From: Bacteroidota bacterium
Lineage (GTDB): Bacteria > Bacteroidota > Ignavibacteria > UBA10030 > UBA8401
Assembly (NCBI GenBank): GCA_030679145.1
Contig: JAUXTU010000055.1
Coordinates: 1 to 64,000 of the forward strand
Length of the DNA: 64,000 bases
Reading direction: 5' to 3'
Made by a program: the position numbers and the translations under genes. The notes below the pieces were generated by a model, which saw only the letters and a list, made by a program, of their open reading frames with translations, searched no databases and was not told where the DNA came from. The stretch's first letter is position 1; each line of letters begins with the position of its first letter. Below are positions 7,937 through 16,018 of the stretch, piece by piece.

Positions 7937-9684
7937 TGAGAAAATTGTCTTTGATCGAATGGCCAATGATGTTCATTAATTTTTGCAAGACAGTACTATT
8001 GTTGTTTGTATTTGTTACAATTTCTTTTTCGCAAGAAGCTGATAAAAAAGAAGCGACGAAAAAAGATGTTGACCTTCAAAATGTTCAAAGTCCCAAAGCG
8101 GATGCTCCCCTTCCAAAGATTGATCTTCCAGAGTTTGTCATTACCGGCAGTGAAAAGATCGATCTTCAGATCGAATCAAAATCCGAAGATGACGAAGACA
8201 GAATATTTTCACCCGCTAAACCAACACCGGGCGAACGTCCAATGAATGTTGGTGAAGCACTTTCTCCAAAACAGATCAAATCATTTTCGAAAACACCCAG
8301 CGCACTTAATGGAAAAGTGTTTGCCGGATTTGGTTTTTATCAAACACCACAGTTTGATGGATGGTTCGGTCAATACGATCCTACAAGTTCATTTGTTCTA
8401 AATGGTTATTACTCTGAAAGCCAGGGTCATTTGGACAATGGAGTTACCCAATTTTGGCGTGGGGGATTTGGTGCTCGAGGAACGTACGTTTTGCCGGAAT
8501 CTTCAACAATTCTTCCGTATGCTCAATTAAACGCGGAGACAAAATATGGAAGAGAGTTTTATCGAAGTTATGCATTAGGTTCGCTGAGTCAAGATAGGAA
8601 TCTTAGTGGAATTGAAGTGACTGGCGGAATTGGATCACGATACGCTCTGCCATATAAAGCCCTTTCTGGATTTGATTACAGTGGAAAACTTGGGTGGAGT
8701 TATTTTTCTGCAAAAGATTCGATTAGAAAGAGTGAAGCAGAATTCTTTCTAAATGGCAGCGCAACTACACGATTTTTAGCAATGTCACTTCGTGGTCAAA
8801 CAGAATATAGGATAACCAGTTATACAATGAGTATTCCCGGCAAACAAATCCAAACAGGGCATTGGTTTGTTCTTCGGGCAGATGGCAGTCAGTTGGTCAT
8901 TCCATCACTCCAACTTTCGTTTGTTTTGCAGCAATACATCTATCAAGGAAATGTTGATGCCGCCGCCGGACGGTTCTACCCTCAAATTGAATTGAAATAT
9001 TCATTTACTGAAAATGCGTTAATGTATTACGGTTTTGCGCCATCTGTCGAGCGAAATACACTTTCTTCAATAATTAAGCAGAACAAATACATAGATTTTA
9101 ATGCAAAAATAGTTCCTACGGATACCCGGCTTAATTTGTATGCGGGAATGGAATATTCTCCGTTGGAATACATTACAACAACCGTTAAACTTTCCTATAA
9201 GCATATCAATAATTATCCCACTTTCTATGACAAGGATAGTGCAAAAGTGTGGGAAGTTCTTTATCTTTCAGGGGTTCGTTCAACAAAATTTGATGTTTCG
9301 ACGCTCTTTCGTTTAAATCAAAAACAAAATGTTACTGGATATGCATCATTACAGACAGTGAAGCAAAAAGATTCGTCCGGTGTTTTACCGTATATACCAA
9401 ATTTTATTATCGGCACCGTGTATCATCACTTCTTTGATTTTGGACTTCACATTGAAGCATTTGCAGAGTATAATTCTTTCCGGTTCACAGATTTTTGGAA
9501 TTCTGTGAAGAGACATTCAAATGCAGGATTTGTCTTCTCGGGAGTGAAAGCTGACATAGAATTGTTCGATCAGTTTAGGGGATTTGCAGAATTAAATAAT
9601 TTGATCAATCAACAATATTATGTGTGGAATGGATATCAGGAACGGACGATTTTTTTACTTCTTGGTGTGAGTTATCATTGGTAA
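7936..9684 (+). CDS. outer-membrane beta-barrel protein of the Tol-like operon
   Basis: The product has a hydrophobic leader (FCKTVLLLFVFVTISFSQ), then a charged, low-complexity linker to about residue 95. A long region of alternating amphipathic strands rich in Tyr/Phe/Gly follows and ends with an aromatic residue (LLGVSYHW), typical of outer-membrane barrels. The linker segment LPEFVITGSEKIDL resembles a TonB-box/plug-entry stretch, but no full plug domain is evident. I use ATG 7936, which overlaps the TPR gene stop; a GTG one codon earlier is possible. Its position between the TPR scaffold and the TolQR-type motor suggests it is the motor's outer-membrane partner. No specific substrate can be inferred. 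Confidence 0.75.
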   Translation: MRKLSLIEWPMMFINFCKTVLLLFVFVTISFSQEADKKEATKKDVDLQNVQSPKADAPLPKIDLPEFVITGSEKIDLQIESKSEDDEDRIFSPAKPTPGERPMNVGEALSPKQIKSFSKTPSALNGKVFAGFGFYQTPQFDGWFGQYDPTSSFVLNGYYSESQGHLDNGVTQFWRGGFGARGTYVLPESSTILPYAQLNAETKYGREFYRSYALGSLSQDRNLSGIEVTGGIGSRYALPYKALSGFDYSGKLGWSYFSAKDSIRKSEAEFFLNGSATTRFLAMSLRGQTEYRITSYTMSIPGKQIQTGHWFVLRADGSQLVIPSLQLSFVLQQYIYQGNVDAAAGRFYPQIELKYSFTENALMYYGFAPSVERNTLSSIIKQNKYIDFNAKIVPTDTRLNLYAGMEYSPLEYITTTVKLSYKHINNYPTFYDKDSAKVWEVLYLSGVRSTKFDVSTLFRLNQKQNVTGYASLQTVKQKDSSGVLPYIPNFIIGTVYHHFFDFGLHIEAFAEYNSFRFTDFWNSVKRHSNAGFVFSGVKADIELFDQFRGFAELNNLINQQYYVWNGYQERTIFLLLGVSYHW

Positions 9685-9718
9685 TATAATTTTCTACAAT
9701 AAATAAAGGATACATACA

Positions 9719-10300
9719 ATGCCAAACTTAAACGTAAAAGGTGATTCACCGAAAACAACAGGTAGTGCAGCTGGGTCGGCATCAGGCGGCGGAGGTTCAA
9801 AAGTAATTATTATTATTGTCGTCGCAATTATTGCGCTCGGCGCTGTTGCATTCATTCTGAATACAATGGGAGTTGTAAAATTATGGGGAAAGAAAAAAGC
9901 AATACCCCAAGTTGTTGCTCTCCCGCCGGAAAACTTTTCGCCCGTGACAACTCCGGAAGTCGCACAACCTGTTGAACAACAGGCGGTGGAAACCACTCCG
10001 ATAGTTGAGAATAATACAAAAGTTGAAACAAGTGCTCTTCCTTCGGTATCAAAGAAAAATATTGTCAGCGGCACAGGAATGTACACAGTGCAAATATCTT
10101 CATGGCCGATTGAAGCAAAAGCAAATGCTCAGGCACAAGTCTTCACTGATGCTGGATTTGATGCATTCGTTGAACCCTTAGGTGCTTATTTTCGTGTATG
10201 CGTTGGACGATTTGGAACAAAGTCGGAAGCAAAGTCACAAATGGAAAAAATGGAACCGATGCTGGAGTCCAAACCGGTTGTTGCAAAAGTAGGTAAATAA
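9719..10300 (+). CDS. SPOR-domain inner-membrane protein
   Basis: This 193-residue bitopic protein has a short Gly/Ser-rich cytoplasmic start and one membrane helix (VIIIIVVAIIALGAVAFIL, about residues 29-48). A Pro/Val/Thr-rich periplasmic linker leads to a C-terminal SPOR domain (about 118-193, starting MYTVQISSWPIEAKANAQ). SPOR domains bind glycan strands lacking stem peptides at division septa. Here the protein sits between a beta-barrel and the TolQ-type gene, which fits a role in envelope constriction or anchoring the complex to peptidoglycan. The start follows AAAGGATACATA. A hairpin downstream (10313-10360) separates it from the motor genes. Confidence 0.88.
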   Translation: MPNLNVKGDSPKTTGSAAGSASGGGGSKVIIIIVVAIIALGAVAFILNTMGVVKLWGKKKAIPQVVALPPENFSPVTTPEVAQPVEQQAVETTPIVENNTKVETSALPSVSKKNIVSGTGMYTVQISSWPIEAKANAQAQVFTDAGFDAFVEPLGAYFRVCVGRFGTKSEAKSQMEKMEPMLESKPVVAKVGK

Positions 10301-10312
10301 ATTATTATCCAT

Positions 10313-10360
10313 CGCAGATTCAGCAAAGGAATGTGATAAATTTCTTTCTTTGAATCTGCG
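10313..10360 (+). terminator. hairpin between SPOR gene and tolQ-like gene
   Basis: A perfect 10-bp stem (CGCAGATTCA / TGAATCTGCG) encloses a 28-nt loop, followed by a weak T stretch (ACTGTTTT). It probably gives partial termination or mRNA processing inside the operon rather than a full stop. Confidence 0.5.
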
Positions 10361-10401
10361 ACTGTTTTAAGAAGTATTATACACTCTCAAAGGATTGTAG
10401 G

Positions 10402-11118
10402 ATGAATCTGTTAGAACTTTTTTTGAAAGGCGGATTGGTGATGTGGCCGATCCTTATTTGTTCGCTAATCACTGTTGCTGTGATCATTGAAAAATATATT
10501 GTGCTTTCAAAATCAAACATCGATCCCAAACAGTTAATGGTGAAGATACGAAGTTCACTTTCACGCAACGATATTGCCAGTGCCGTTGATGCGTGTACTA
10601 AAGTAAAGGCTCCTGTTGCCAATATCCTTAAACATGGCGTAACCAATTACAAACACGGTCAGCAGGCAGTAAAAGAAGCAATTGAGCTTGCCGGTAAAGA
10701 AGAGATTTTTCATTTAGAGAAACGATTATCTGTGCTTGCAAATATGGCAGGTACGGCTCCTATGCTTGGTTTTCTAGGAACCGTTACAGGAATGATTGCA
10801 GTATTCCACACAATAGAACAGCTTGGCGGAAATGTTAATCCGAGCATTTTGGCGGCTGGAATATGGGAAGCAATGCTAACAACAGCATTTGGGTTAATTG
10901 TCGGAATCCCTGCTCTTTATTTCTATAATTATTTTGTTGCCAAAGTGAATCGTTTTGTTTTTGAAATTGAAAACAGTGCTGAAGAGTTTATGAGTTTAAT
11001 GAAAACGGGACAATTTGACGATGATGGCTCATTACCGGAAAAGAAAAGTGAACGGAAGTCTTCGCCAACGAGAACCATTTTTGCTGATGATGATTATTTT
11101 GAACCGAAAGACGAATAA
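10402..11118 (+). CDS. TolQ/ExbB/MotA-family proton channel subunit
   Basis: These proteins form the proton-driven inner-membrane motor together with TolR/ExbD. The 238-residue protein has the expected three helices: LKGGLVMWPILICSLITVAVIIEK near the N-terminus, and two in the C-terminal half around MAGTAPMLGFLGTVTGMIAVF and LTTAFGLIVGIPALYFYNYF. The GTAPMLGFLGTVTGMI motif is the family signature. The cytoplasmic tail is extended and charged. The start is ATG 10402 with AGGATTGTAGG upstream. Followed directly by tolR- and tonB-like genes, it forms a complete energy module. Tol versus Exb cannot be decided from sequence alone, although the SPOR/TPR neighbours favour a Tol-like envelope role. 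Confidence 0.92.
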   Translation: MNLLELFLKGGLVMWPILICSLITVAVIIEKYIVLSKSNIDPKQLMVKIRSSLSRNDIASAVDACTKVKAPVANILKHGVTNYKHGQQAVKEAIELAGKEEIFHLEKRLSVLANMAGTAPMLGFLGTVTGMIAVFHTIEQLGGNVNPSILAAGIWEAMLTTAFGLIVGIPALYFYNYFVAKVNRFVFEIENSAEEFMSLMKTGQFDDDGSLPEKKSERKSSPTRTIFADDDYFEPKDE

Positions 11119-11163
11119 TACGATATCTGTACAGATGTGTTGAATATTGAATGATTGGTATTA

Positions 11164-11571
11164 ATGAAATTTGAGCGTAAACATAAGATAGAACCAAATT
11201 TTAACTATGCTTCATTAACTGATATTGTTTTGCAGTTATTGATCTTCTTTCTTATTACATCATCCTTTGTTTCTTCTCCTGGAATACAAGTACAATTACC
11301 GAAGGCTCAAACAAGTGAAACACAAACTGACCGTCAAACTGTACTTACCATTACGACATCCGGTAGGATATACATAAATTCTGAAGAAGTTACGACTGAA
11401 ACGTTAGGTCAAAAACTTATTCCTATCCTTGACCAAAATAGATCTCAGGTGATCATCGTTCGTGCAGATAAGGAAGTGAGCCTGCAAAAAGCAGTTGAAG
11501 TGATTGATCTTGCCAAAGGTGTTGGTGCCCAGCGTTTTCTGATAGCCACGGAACCGGTTGAAGGAAATTGA
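11164..11571 (+). CDS. ExbD/TolR-family transport energizer
   Basis: This 135-residue protein has a single N-terminal helix (SLTDIVLQLLIFFLITSSFVS) and a periplasmic domain. The helix carries the conserved Asp of the family (Asp in LTDIVLQ), which relays protons with the TolQ partner. The rest (VQLPKAQTS..., VIIVRADKEVSLQKAVEVIDLAKGVGAQRFLIATEP) is a standard ExbD domain. I prefer ATG 11164 because the in-frame TTG at 11155 would add only three residues. The next gene starts three bases after its stop. Confidence 0.92.
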   Translation: MKFERKHKIEPNFNYASLTDIVLQLLIFFLITSSFVSSPGIQVQLPKAQTSETQTDRQTVLTITTSGRIYINSEEVTTETLGQKLIPILDQNRSQVIIVRADKEVSLQKAVEVIDLAKGVGAQRFLIATEPVEGN

Positions 11572-11573
11572 AT

Positions 11574-12353
11574 ATGGTTCGCAGCCGTAAAGAATTGCAA
11601 ACAGGTTGGGTTGTTTCTATTGGTTTTCATATCCTTATTGCTGTTCTTCTTTTCTATTCAACATTCCGTCAATATATCCCTGAGCCTCAATTTATAGAGA
11701 TGATGTGGGGAGATATTGCTTCACTTCAATCACCAATGCCAAATATTCCATCTGAAAAATCCACGGCAAAGGAAGAGGTTCAACAATCAGATCAAACCGA
11801 TAATTCCATTGCACTTCCTTCAAGAACGTATTTGGATCTTCCCGACGAAGTTATTTCAGTAAAACAAAATAAAAAAAATATCAGCGCAGATATTCCTTCA
11901 AATACAGGGCGTAATGGAAAAATATCTGCGGATGAGAGACGATCAAATATTGTTTCCAGCGGACTTGGATCTCGTGAAAATGTTGCCGGTAAATCTTTTA
12001 ATCCGTCGAATATGCAGGTAGCCACTCCGTTTGGTTCTGGCACTGAAACGGGCGGGCTAGGAAATAATATTGCTTATTCAGTTCAATGGGCGGGAGGAGG
12101 AAGTAGAAAATTATTGACCGGTGATATGCCCTCATATCCATCCGGAGTGAATGTATCGGCTCAGATTAAATTGAAAGTCGCCGTTCAACCGGACGGTACT
12201 GTTCGTTCTACCTCACCCGCACAAAAAGGTGATACACGTTTAGAAAATGCCGCGATCAGTAAAGTGAAATTGTGGAAGTTTGAACCACTGTTAAATGCTC
12301 AACCTCAGATTGAACAACTCTGCACAATTACTTTTAATTTTACATTAAAATAG
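11574..12353 (+). CDS. TonB/TolA-like energy transducer
   Basis: The product has an N-terminal anchor (GWVVSIGFHILIAVLLFYS), a long variable Ser/Asn/Gly-rich periplasmic linker and a C-terminal TonB-type domain (about residues 165-259). That domain includes VNVSAQIKLKVAVQPDGTVRS and AAISKVKLWKFEPL. TonB proteins carry energy from the ExbBD-type motor to outer-membrane proteins. The start is ATG 11574 behind AAGGAAAT; an in-frame TTG at 11568 overlaps the previous stop. It is the last gene of the envelope operon, and a 295-bp gap follows. Confidence 0.88.
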   Translation: MVRSRKELQTGWVVSIGFHILIAVLLFYSTFRQYIPEPQFIEMMWGDIASLQSPMPNIPSEKSTAKEEVQQSDQTDNSIALPSRTYLDLPDEVISVKQNKKNISADIPSNTGRNGKISADERRSNIVSSGLGSRENVAGKSFNPSNMQVATPFGSGTETGGLGNNIAYSVQWAGGGSRKLLTGDMPSYPSGVNVSAQIKLKVAVQPDGTVRSTSPAQKGDTRLENAAISKVKLWKFEPLLNAQPQIEQLCTITFNFTLK

Positions 12354-12537
12354 TTTGTTGCGAACATTATTCATATAACCACGCTTCTCGAATCCCACTC
12401 TTTTACCAACTATATATAAATTTAGAATATTGAATTCATTCTTGATCTGGATAGTTTCCACATTTAAGCTAGCATCCATTCTTTCTGTTTTTGCAATTCT
12501 GACTTTTACAATTTAAACCGCCTGAATTTATCCCCTT

Positions 12538-12561
12538 TTGTAGATTTGTAAAAATCCACAA
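12538..12561. promoter_or_regulatory. imperfect dyad upstream of sigma54-like promoter
   Basis: TTGTAGATT and AATCCACAA form an inverted repeat with one mismatch and a 6-nt spacer, centred about 54 bp upstream of the -24 element at 12604. It could be an activator site, but the position is close for an enhancer and the call is tentative. The rest of 12354-12603 shows no gene or other clear signal. Confidence 0.3.
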
Positions 12562-12603
12562 CCTAAAAAACGCCAAAATCTTCTTAAAATCACCTGTTTT
12601 AGG

Positions 12604-12619
12604 TGGCATATCGTTTGTA
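12604..12619 (+). promoter_or_regulatory. sigma54-like -24/-12 promoter of PAS kinase gene
   Basis: TGGCATATCGTTTGTA matches the sigma54 consensus TGGCAYRNNNNTTGCW at all defined positions except the -12 GC, which is GT. The promoter at 21673 has the same TTGTA ending. It lies 29 bp before the ATG at 12649, leaving about 18 nt of leader with an AGGGAGGATA ribosome site. Confidence 0.6.
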
Positions 12620-12648
12620 ATTAACCCTATCAAATAAGGGAGGATACA

Positions 12649-13845
12649 ATGGCCACCGTTCAAGAAATTTCCGTAAATGACAGATTTATTCACCGTAGTA
12701 ATTCAAAAGAATTGGAACGTCAGGTCGGGGTATTCTCAAATAATAAGCAACTCGAAATTTTTGGGAATGCAATCTCTGATTTTATGATCGTGACTAATTC
12801 ACAATGGCAGATCGTATTTGCGAATGAGTCTCTGATAAAATATCTCGCTGTTCCTTCGTTGGATGATCTTTTAGGGATGCGGATCGGTGAAGTTTTTTTC
12901 TGTAATAGCTCTATAAAATCGTCGCTTGGCTGTGGTACCGCTGAGACTTGCAATTTATGCGGTGCTTACAAGGCTTTTGTCTCCACAGAACAAGGATTTC
13001 TTGGTGAACAAGAATGTAACATCACTTCCGGAAGTGAGCATAAGAATATCGATCTTCGAATTAAATCAACACTCATTACTATTGAAGAAGAGCAGTTCAC
13101 AATATTTGTGATGACTGATATTACCGACAGTAATCAACAAAAAGTACTTGAACGGGTATTCTTCCACGATCTTGCAAACAGCATCGGTAGTTTGCTTGGG
13201 TATGCAGAATTGATGAAAAACGCAAAACCAAATGAGCTTGAACAATTCCGTTATGTTTTTTTTGAAATTACCCAAAATATTTCCGATGAAATAATTGCAC
13301 AACAACAATTGACTGCTGCGGAGAATCATGTATTAGAAGTGCAGTCCGTTGTCCTTCATTCTCGATCATTATTAAGTTCCATAGCAGAAATGTATCAATA
13401 TCATGTGGTAGGGAAAGGTAAGTCTATTGTCATCGATCGAAGTGCTGAAGATTTTGTTTTTGTCACTGACGATGTTTTGTTCCGACGTGTGATCAGTAAT
13501 CTTGTGAAAAATGCCTTAGAAGCATCCGGTGCACACGATGTTGTTACGCTCGGTTGCATTAGAAAGAATCAGGGGTTAGAATTTTCTGTCCACAATAATG
13601 CTGTCATCCCTAACGATGTACAATTACAGGTATTCAAACGATCGTTCTCGACAAAGGGAGTTGGACGAGGACTTGGAACATATAGTGTAAAATTACTGAC
13701 TGAAGAATATCTAAATGGAGTTGTCTCCTTCAATTCAAACCAGCGTATAGGAACGGTGTTCTCGATCATTGTCCCGGAAAACATTAAACAACATTCGCGG
13801 GAGAAAAAAGGAATGATTCTTGCATTTTCATCCACCAGTAAGTGA
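12649..13845 (+). CDS. PAS-domain sensor histidine kinase with a Cys cluster
   Basis: This soluble 398-residue kinase has an N-terminal PAS domain (about 35-160) and a histidine-kinase core. The PAS domain contains the cluster C85, C95, C101, C104 in the pattern CGTAETCNLCGA. A C-x5-C-x2-C arrangement like this is shared by a set of PAS kinases and could bind a metal or Fe-S/redox centre. The H-box is FFHDLANSIGSLLG with His173. The ATPase part has NLVKNALEASG and GVGRGLGTYSVKLL, with a somewhat short catalytic domain. There is no membrane segment, so it senses a cytoplasmic cue. It is followed 51 bp later by a hybrid kinase. Confidence 0.85.
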   Translation: MATVQEISVNDRFIHRSNSKELERQVGVFSNNKQLEIFGNAISDFMIVTNSQWQIVFANESLIKYLAVPSLDDLLGMRIGEVFFCNSSIKSSLGCGTAETCNLCGAYKAFVSTEQGFLGEQECNITSGSEHKNIDLRIKSTLITIEEEQFTIFVMTDITDSNQQKVLERVFFHDLANSIGSLLGYAELMKNAKPNELEQFRYVFFEITQNISDEIIAQQQLTAAENHVLEVQSVVLHSRSLLSSIAEMYQYHVVGKGKSIVIDRSAEDFVFVTDDVLFRRVISNLVKNALEASGAHDVVTLGCIRKNQGLEFSVHNNAVIPNDVQLQVFKRSFSTKGVGRGLGTYSVKLLTEEYLNGVVSFNSNQRIGTVFSIIVPENIKQHSREKKGMILAFSSTSK

Positions 13846-13896
13846 TAAATATTTTTTAGTCTGTTTGAATAATTAACATACCAAAAGGTACCCTTT

Positions 13897-15867
13897 ATGT
13901 TTGCACAGAATAATAGAAGAAATATCATCCCGTTCTCTCATTTTCGTCATGTTCAAAATGAGACTCAGAAGATCACTTTCCGCCGCCGCTCTGCAGATAG
14001 AACATTGCCGATAGATATTCTACAATTGGTGTGGGACAATACCAGTGATGGAATGCGTTTGACCGACAGTGATGGTATTATTGTTGCGGTCAATTCCGCT
14101 TTTTGCTCACTAATTCGGAAAACAGAATCAGAGTTGGTCGGTAAAGAGTTTACGGTTATGTATTCATCGGATGTCGATAAAAACAAATTGCGGACAATTT
14201 ATATGCGCAATTTAGAGACCGGAAGTTTTCAGAAGAAATATGAAAAATCTTTTCGGCTTCATGATGATACAATGATTGAAATCGAGATCACCAAAACGGA
14301 GCTGCTGGATGAAGCTGAAGAACGATATCTTCTCACTGAATTCCGTGATATTTCCGAACGGAAACGCTGGGAACGAAATGTTCAAGAAAGCGAACTGAAT
14401 TATCGGTCATTGTTTGAACAGGCTGTGATGCCAATGTATCAGTCAAGTGTTGAGGGGAGATTTGTCAACGCTAACAGTTCAATGCTAACATTGCTTGGAT
14501 ATGCGTCACTCACTGAACTTAGGAACATCAATATTGATACTGAGTTATATTGCGACCTTAAACAACGGGAGGATGTTGTTGGTTTAATGAGAACGAACGG
14601 CGAGATCAAAGGAAAAGAACTTCAATTAAAGAAAAAAGATGGAAGCATCATTCATGTGCTGTTATATTCCAGAGCCATCACTGTCGATTCCGGAACACTC
14701 ACCGGTTTTGAAGGAACACTTGAAGATATTACATTCCGAAAAGAGACTGAAGAAAAGATCTCAAAATATGTTGATGCACTTGAATCAATGCAAAAAGAAC
14801 TTACCAAACTGAATGTGCAAAAAGATAAGATCATTGCCGTCATTTCGCATGATCTTCGGTCACCGTTAAGCAGCATTTTAGGTTTTTGTGATCTCTTGAA
14901 AGAAGAGTTCACAACCCTTTCCGATAAAGAGAAAATGGAATTTATCGATTACATTAAAGAATCAGCGGAGCAGCAGCTATCGCTTGTCAATTCAATGTTG
15001 GATTGGTCACGCATTGAAACCGGACGAATTGCATTAACATTTGAGAATATTGATCTTAAGAATATTGGAAATGAAGTAATCCATTCATTATTGGGATTGG
15101 CAAAAAAGAAGCAGATCTATTTAGAGAATAATATTCCTAACGGTTCAATAGTAAATGGTGATGTAAAATTGTTAAGACAAGTATTCTCAAATTTGATTGG
15201 CAATGCATTAAAATTTACTCCCGCAAACGGCGTAATTACATTATCCCGAGAGATTGAGACTGACGGGACACATTCAATCTGTGTCTCCGATACAGGTGTC
15301 GGAATTCCTCAAGGAGAACTACAACGATTATTCAAAATTGAAGAAAAATATTCCAGAAATGGATTGGATGGTGAAATTGGAACGGGATTAGGATTACCCT
15401 TGTGTCTGGAAATAATGAAAAAACACGGCGGAACTATTACTGTGAAGAGTGAGATTGGAGAAGGAACAACATTTGCATTGAAATTTCCCCAGCCAGTTCG
15501 CGCCGGTTCGTCCCGAGTATTAATTGTTGACGATCAGAAAGGAAACAGGCTTCTTCTTTCGAAATTCATTTCTCGTATTTTAAGCGGCACAGAAATATTG
15601 TTTGCTGAAAATGGTGAAGAAGCTGAAGCAATTGCGATTGCTAAAAAGCCGACTCTTATCTTTACCGACTATCATATGCCTGCAATGAATGGAATTGATT
15701 TTCTGCGTAAAATGAGAAATAATTCTGTCACAAAAAATATCCCTGTGATCATTGTCTCGGGAGACGATATTGACAATCAAATACAGTATGATGCATTAAC
15801 TACAGGATTGAGAAAACCGATTATTTTCAAAAAATTAGAAGAAACTGTGAAAGGTCTTGTACATTAA
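13897..15867 (+). CDS. hybrid sensor kinase: PAS-PAS-HisKA-HATPase-receiver
   Basis: This 656-residue cytoplasmic hybrid kinase has two PAS domains (about 40-160 and 165-285), each closing with a PAC-type segment (TEFRDISERKRWE; EGTLEDITFRKETEE). A coiled linker leads to HisKA (VISHDLRSPLSSILGF, His near residue 319) and HATPase_c (GNALKFTP, DTGVGIP, GTGLGLPLC). A C-terminal receiver (about 540-656) begins VLIVDDQKGNRLL and has the phospho-acceptor Asp in IFTDYHMPAMNG. The start is ATG 13897 after AAAGGTACCCTTT. It is probably cotranscribed with the upstream PAS kinase from the sigma54-like promoter and ends at a strong terminator. It has no output DNA-binding domain, so it must signal through a phosphotransfer partner elsewhere. 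Confidence 0.93.
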   Translation: MFAQNNRRNIIPFSHFRHVQNETQKITFRRRSADRTLPIDILQLVWDNTSDGMRLTDSDGIIVAVNSAFCSLIRKTESELVGKEFTVMYSSDVDKNKLRTIYMRNLETGSFQKKYEKSFRLHDDTMIEIEITKTELLDEAEERYLLTEFRDISERKRWERNVQESELNYRSLFEQAVMPMYQSSVEGRFVNANSSMLTLLGYASLTELRNINIDTELYCDLKQREDVVGLMRTNGEIKGKELQLKKKDGSIIHVLLYSRAITVDSGTLTGFEGTLEDITFRKETEEKISKYVDALESMQKELTKLNVQKDKIIAVISHDLRSPLSSILGFCDLLKEEFTTLSDKEKMEFIDYIKESAEQQLSLVNSMLDWSRIETGRIALTFENIDLKNIGNEVIHSLLGLAKKKQIYLENNIPNGSIVNGDVKLLRQVFSNLIGNALKFTPANGVITLSREIETDGTHSICVSDTGVGIPQGELQRLFKIEEKYSRNGLDGEIGTGLGLPLCLEIMKKHGGTITVKSEIGEGTTFALKFPQPVRAGSSRVLIVDDQKGNRLLLSKFISRILSGTEILFAENGEEAEAIAIAKKPTLIFTDYHMPAMNGIDFLRKMRNNSVTKNIPVIIVSGDDIDNQIQYDALTTGLRKPIIFKKLEETVKGLVH

Positions 15868-15896
15868 AATCATAATCTACTCCGGTGAAATAAACT

Positions 15897-15926
15897 GAAA
15901 ACCACGACTTTTTCGTGGTTTTTTTA
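15897..15926 (+). terminator. rho-independent terminator
   Basis: The stem ACCACGA / TCGTGGT with a short T-rich loop is followed by TTTTTTT. It lies 30 bp after the hybrid kinase stop. Confidence 0.9.
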
Positions 15927-16018
15927 TGTCTATTGTGAATCTTTTCATTCATTCACTGCATCATAATGGTGGAACTGTCAACTGAATTACATAATAAAAG
16001 AACGCTAAATACTAAAAA

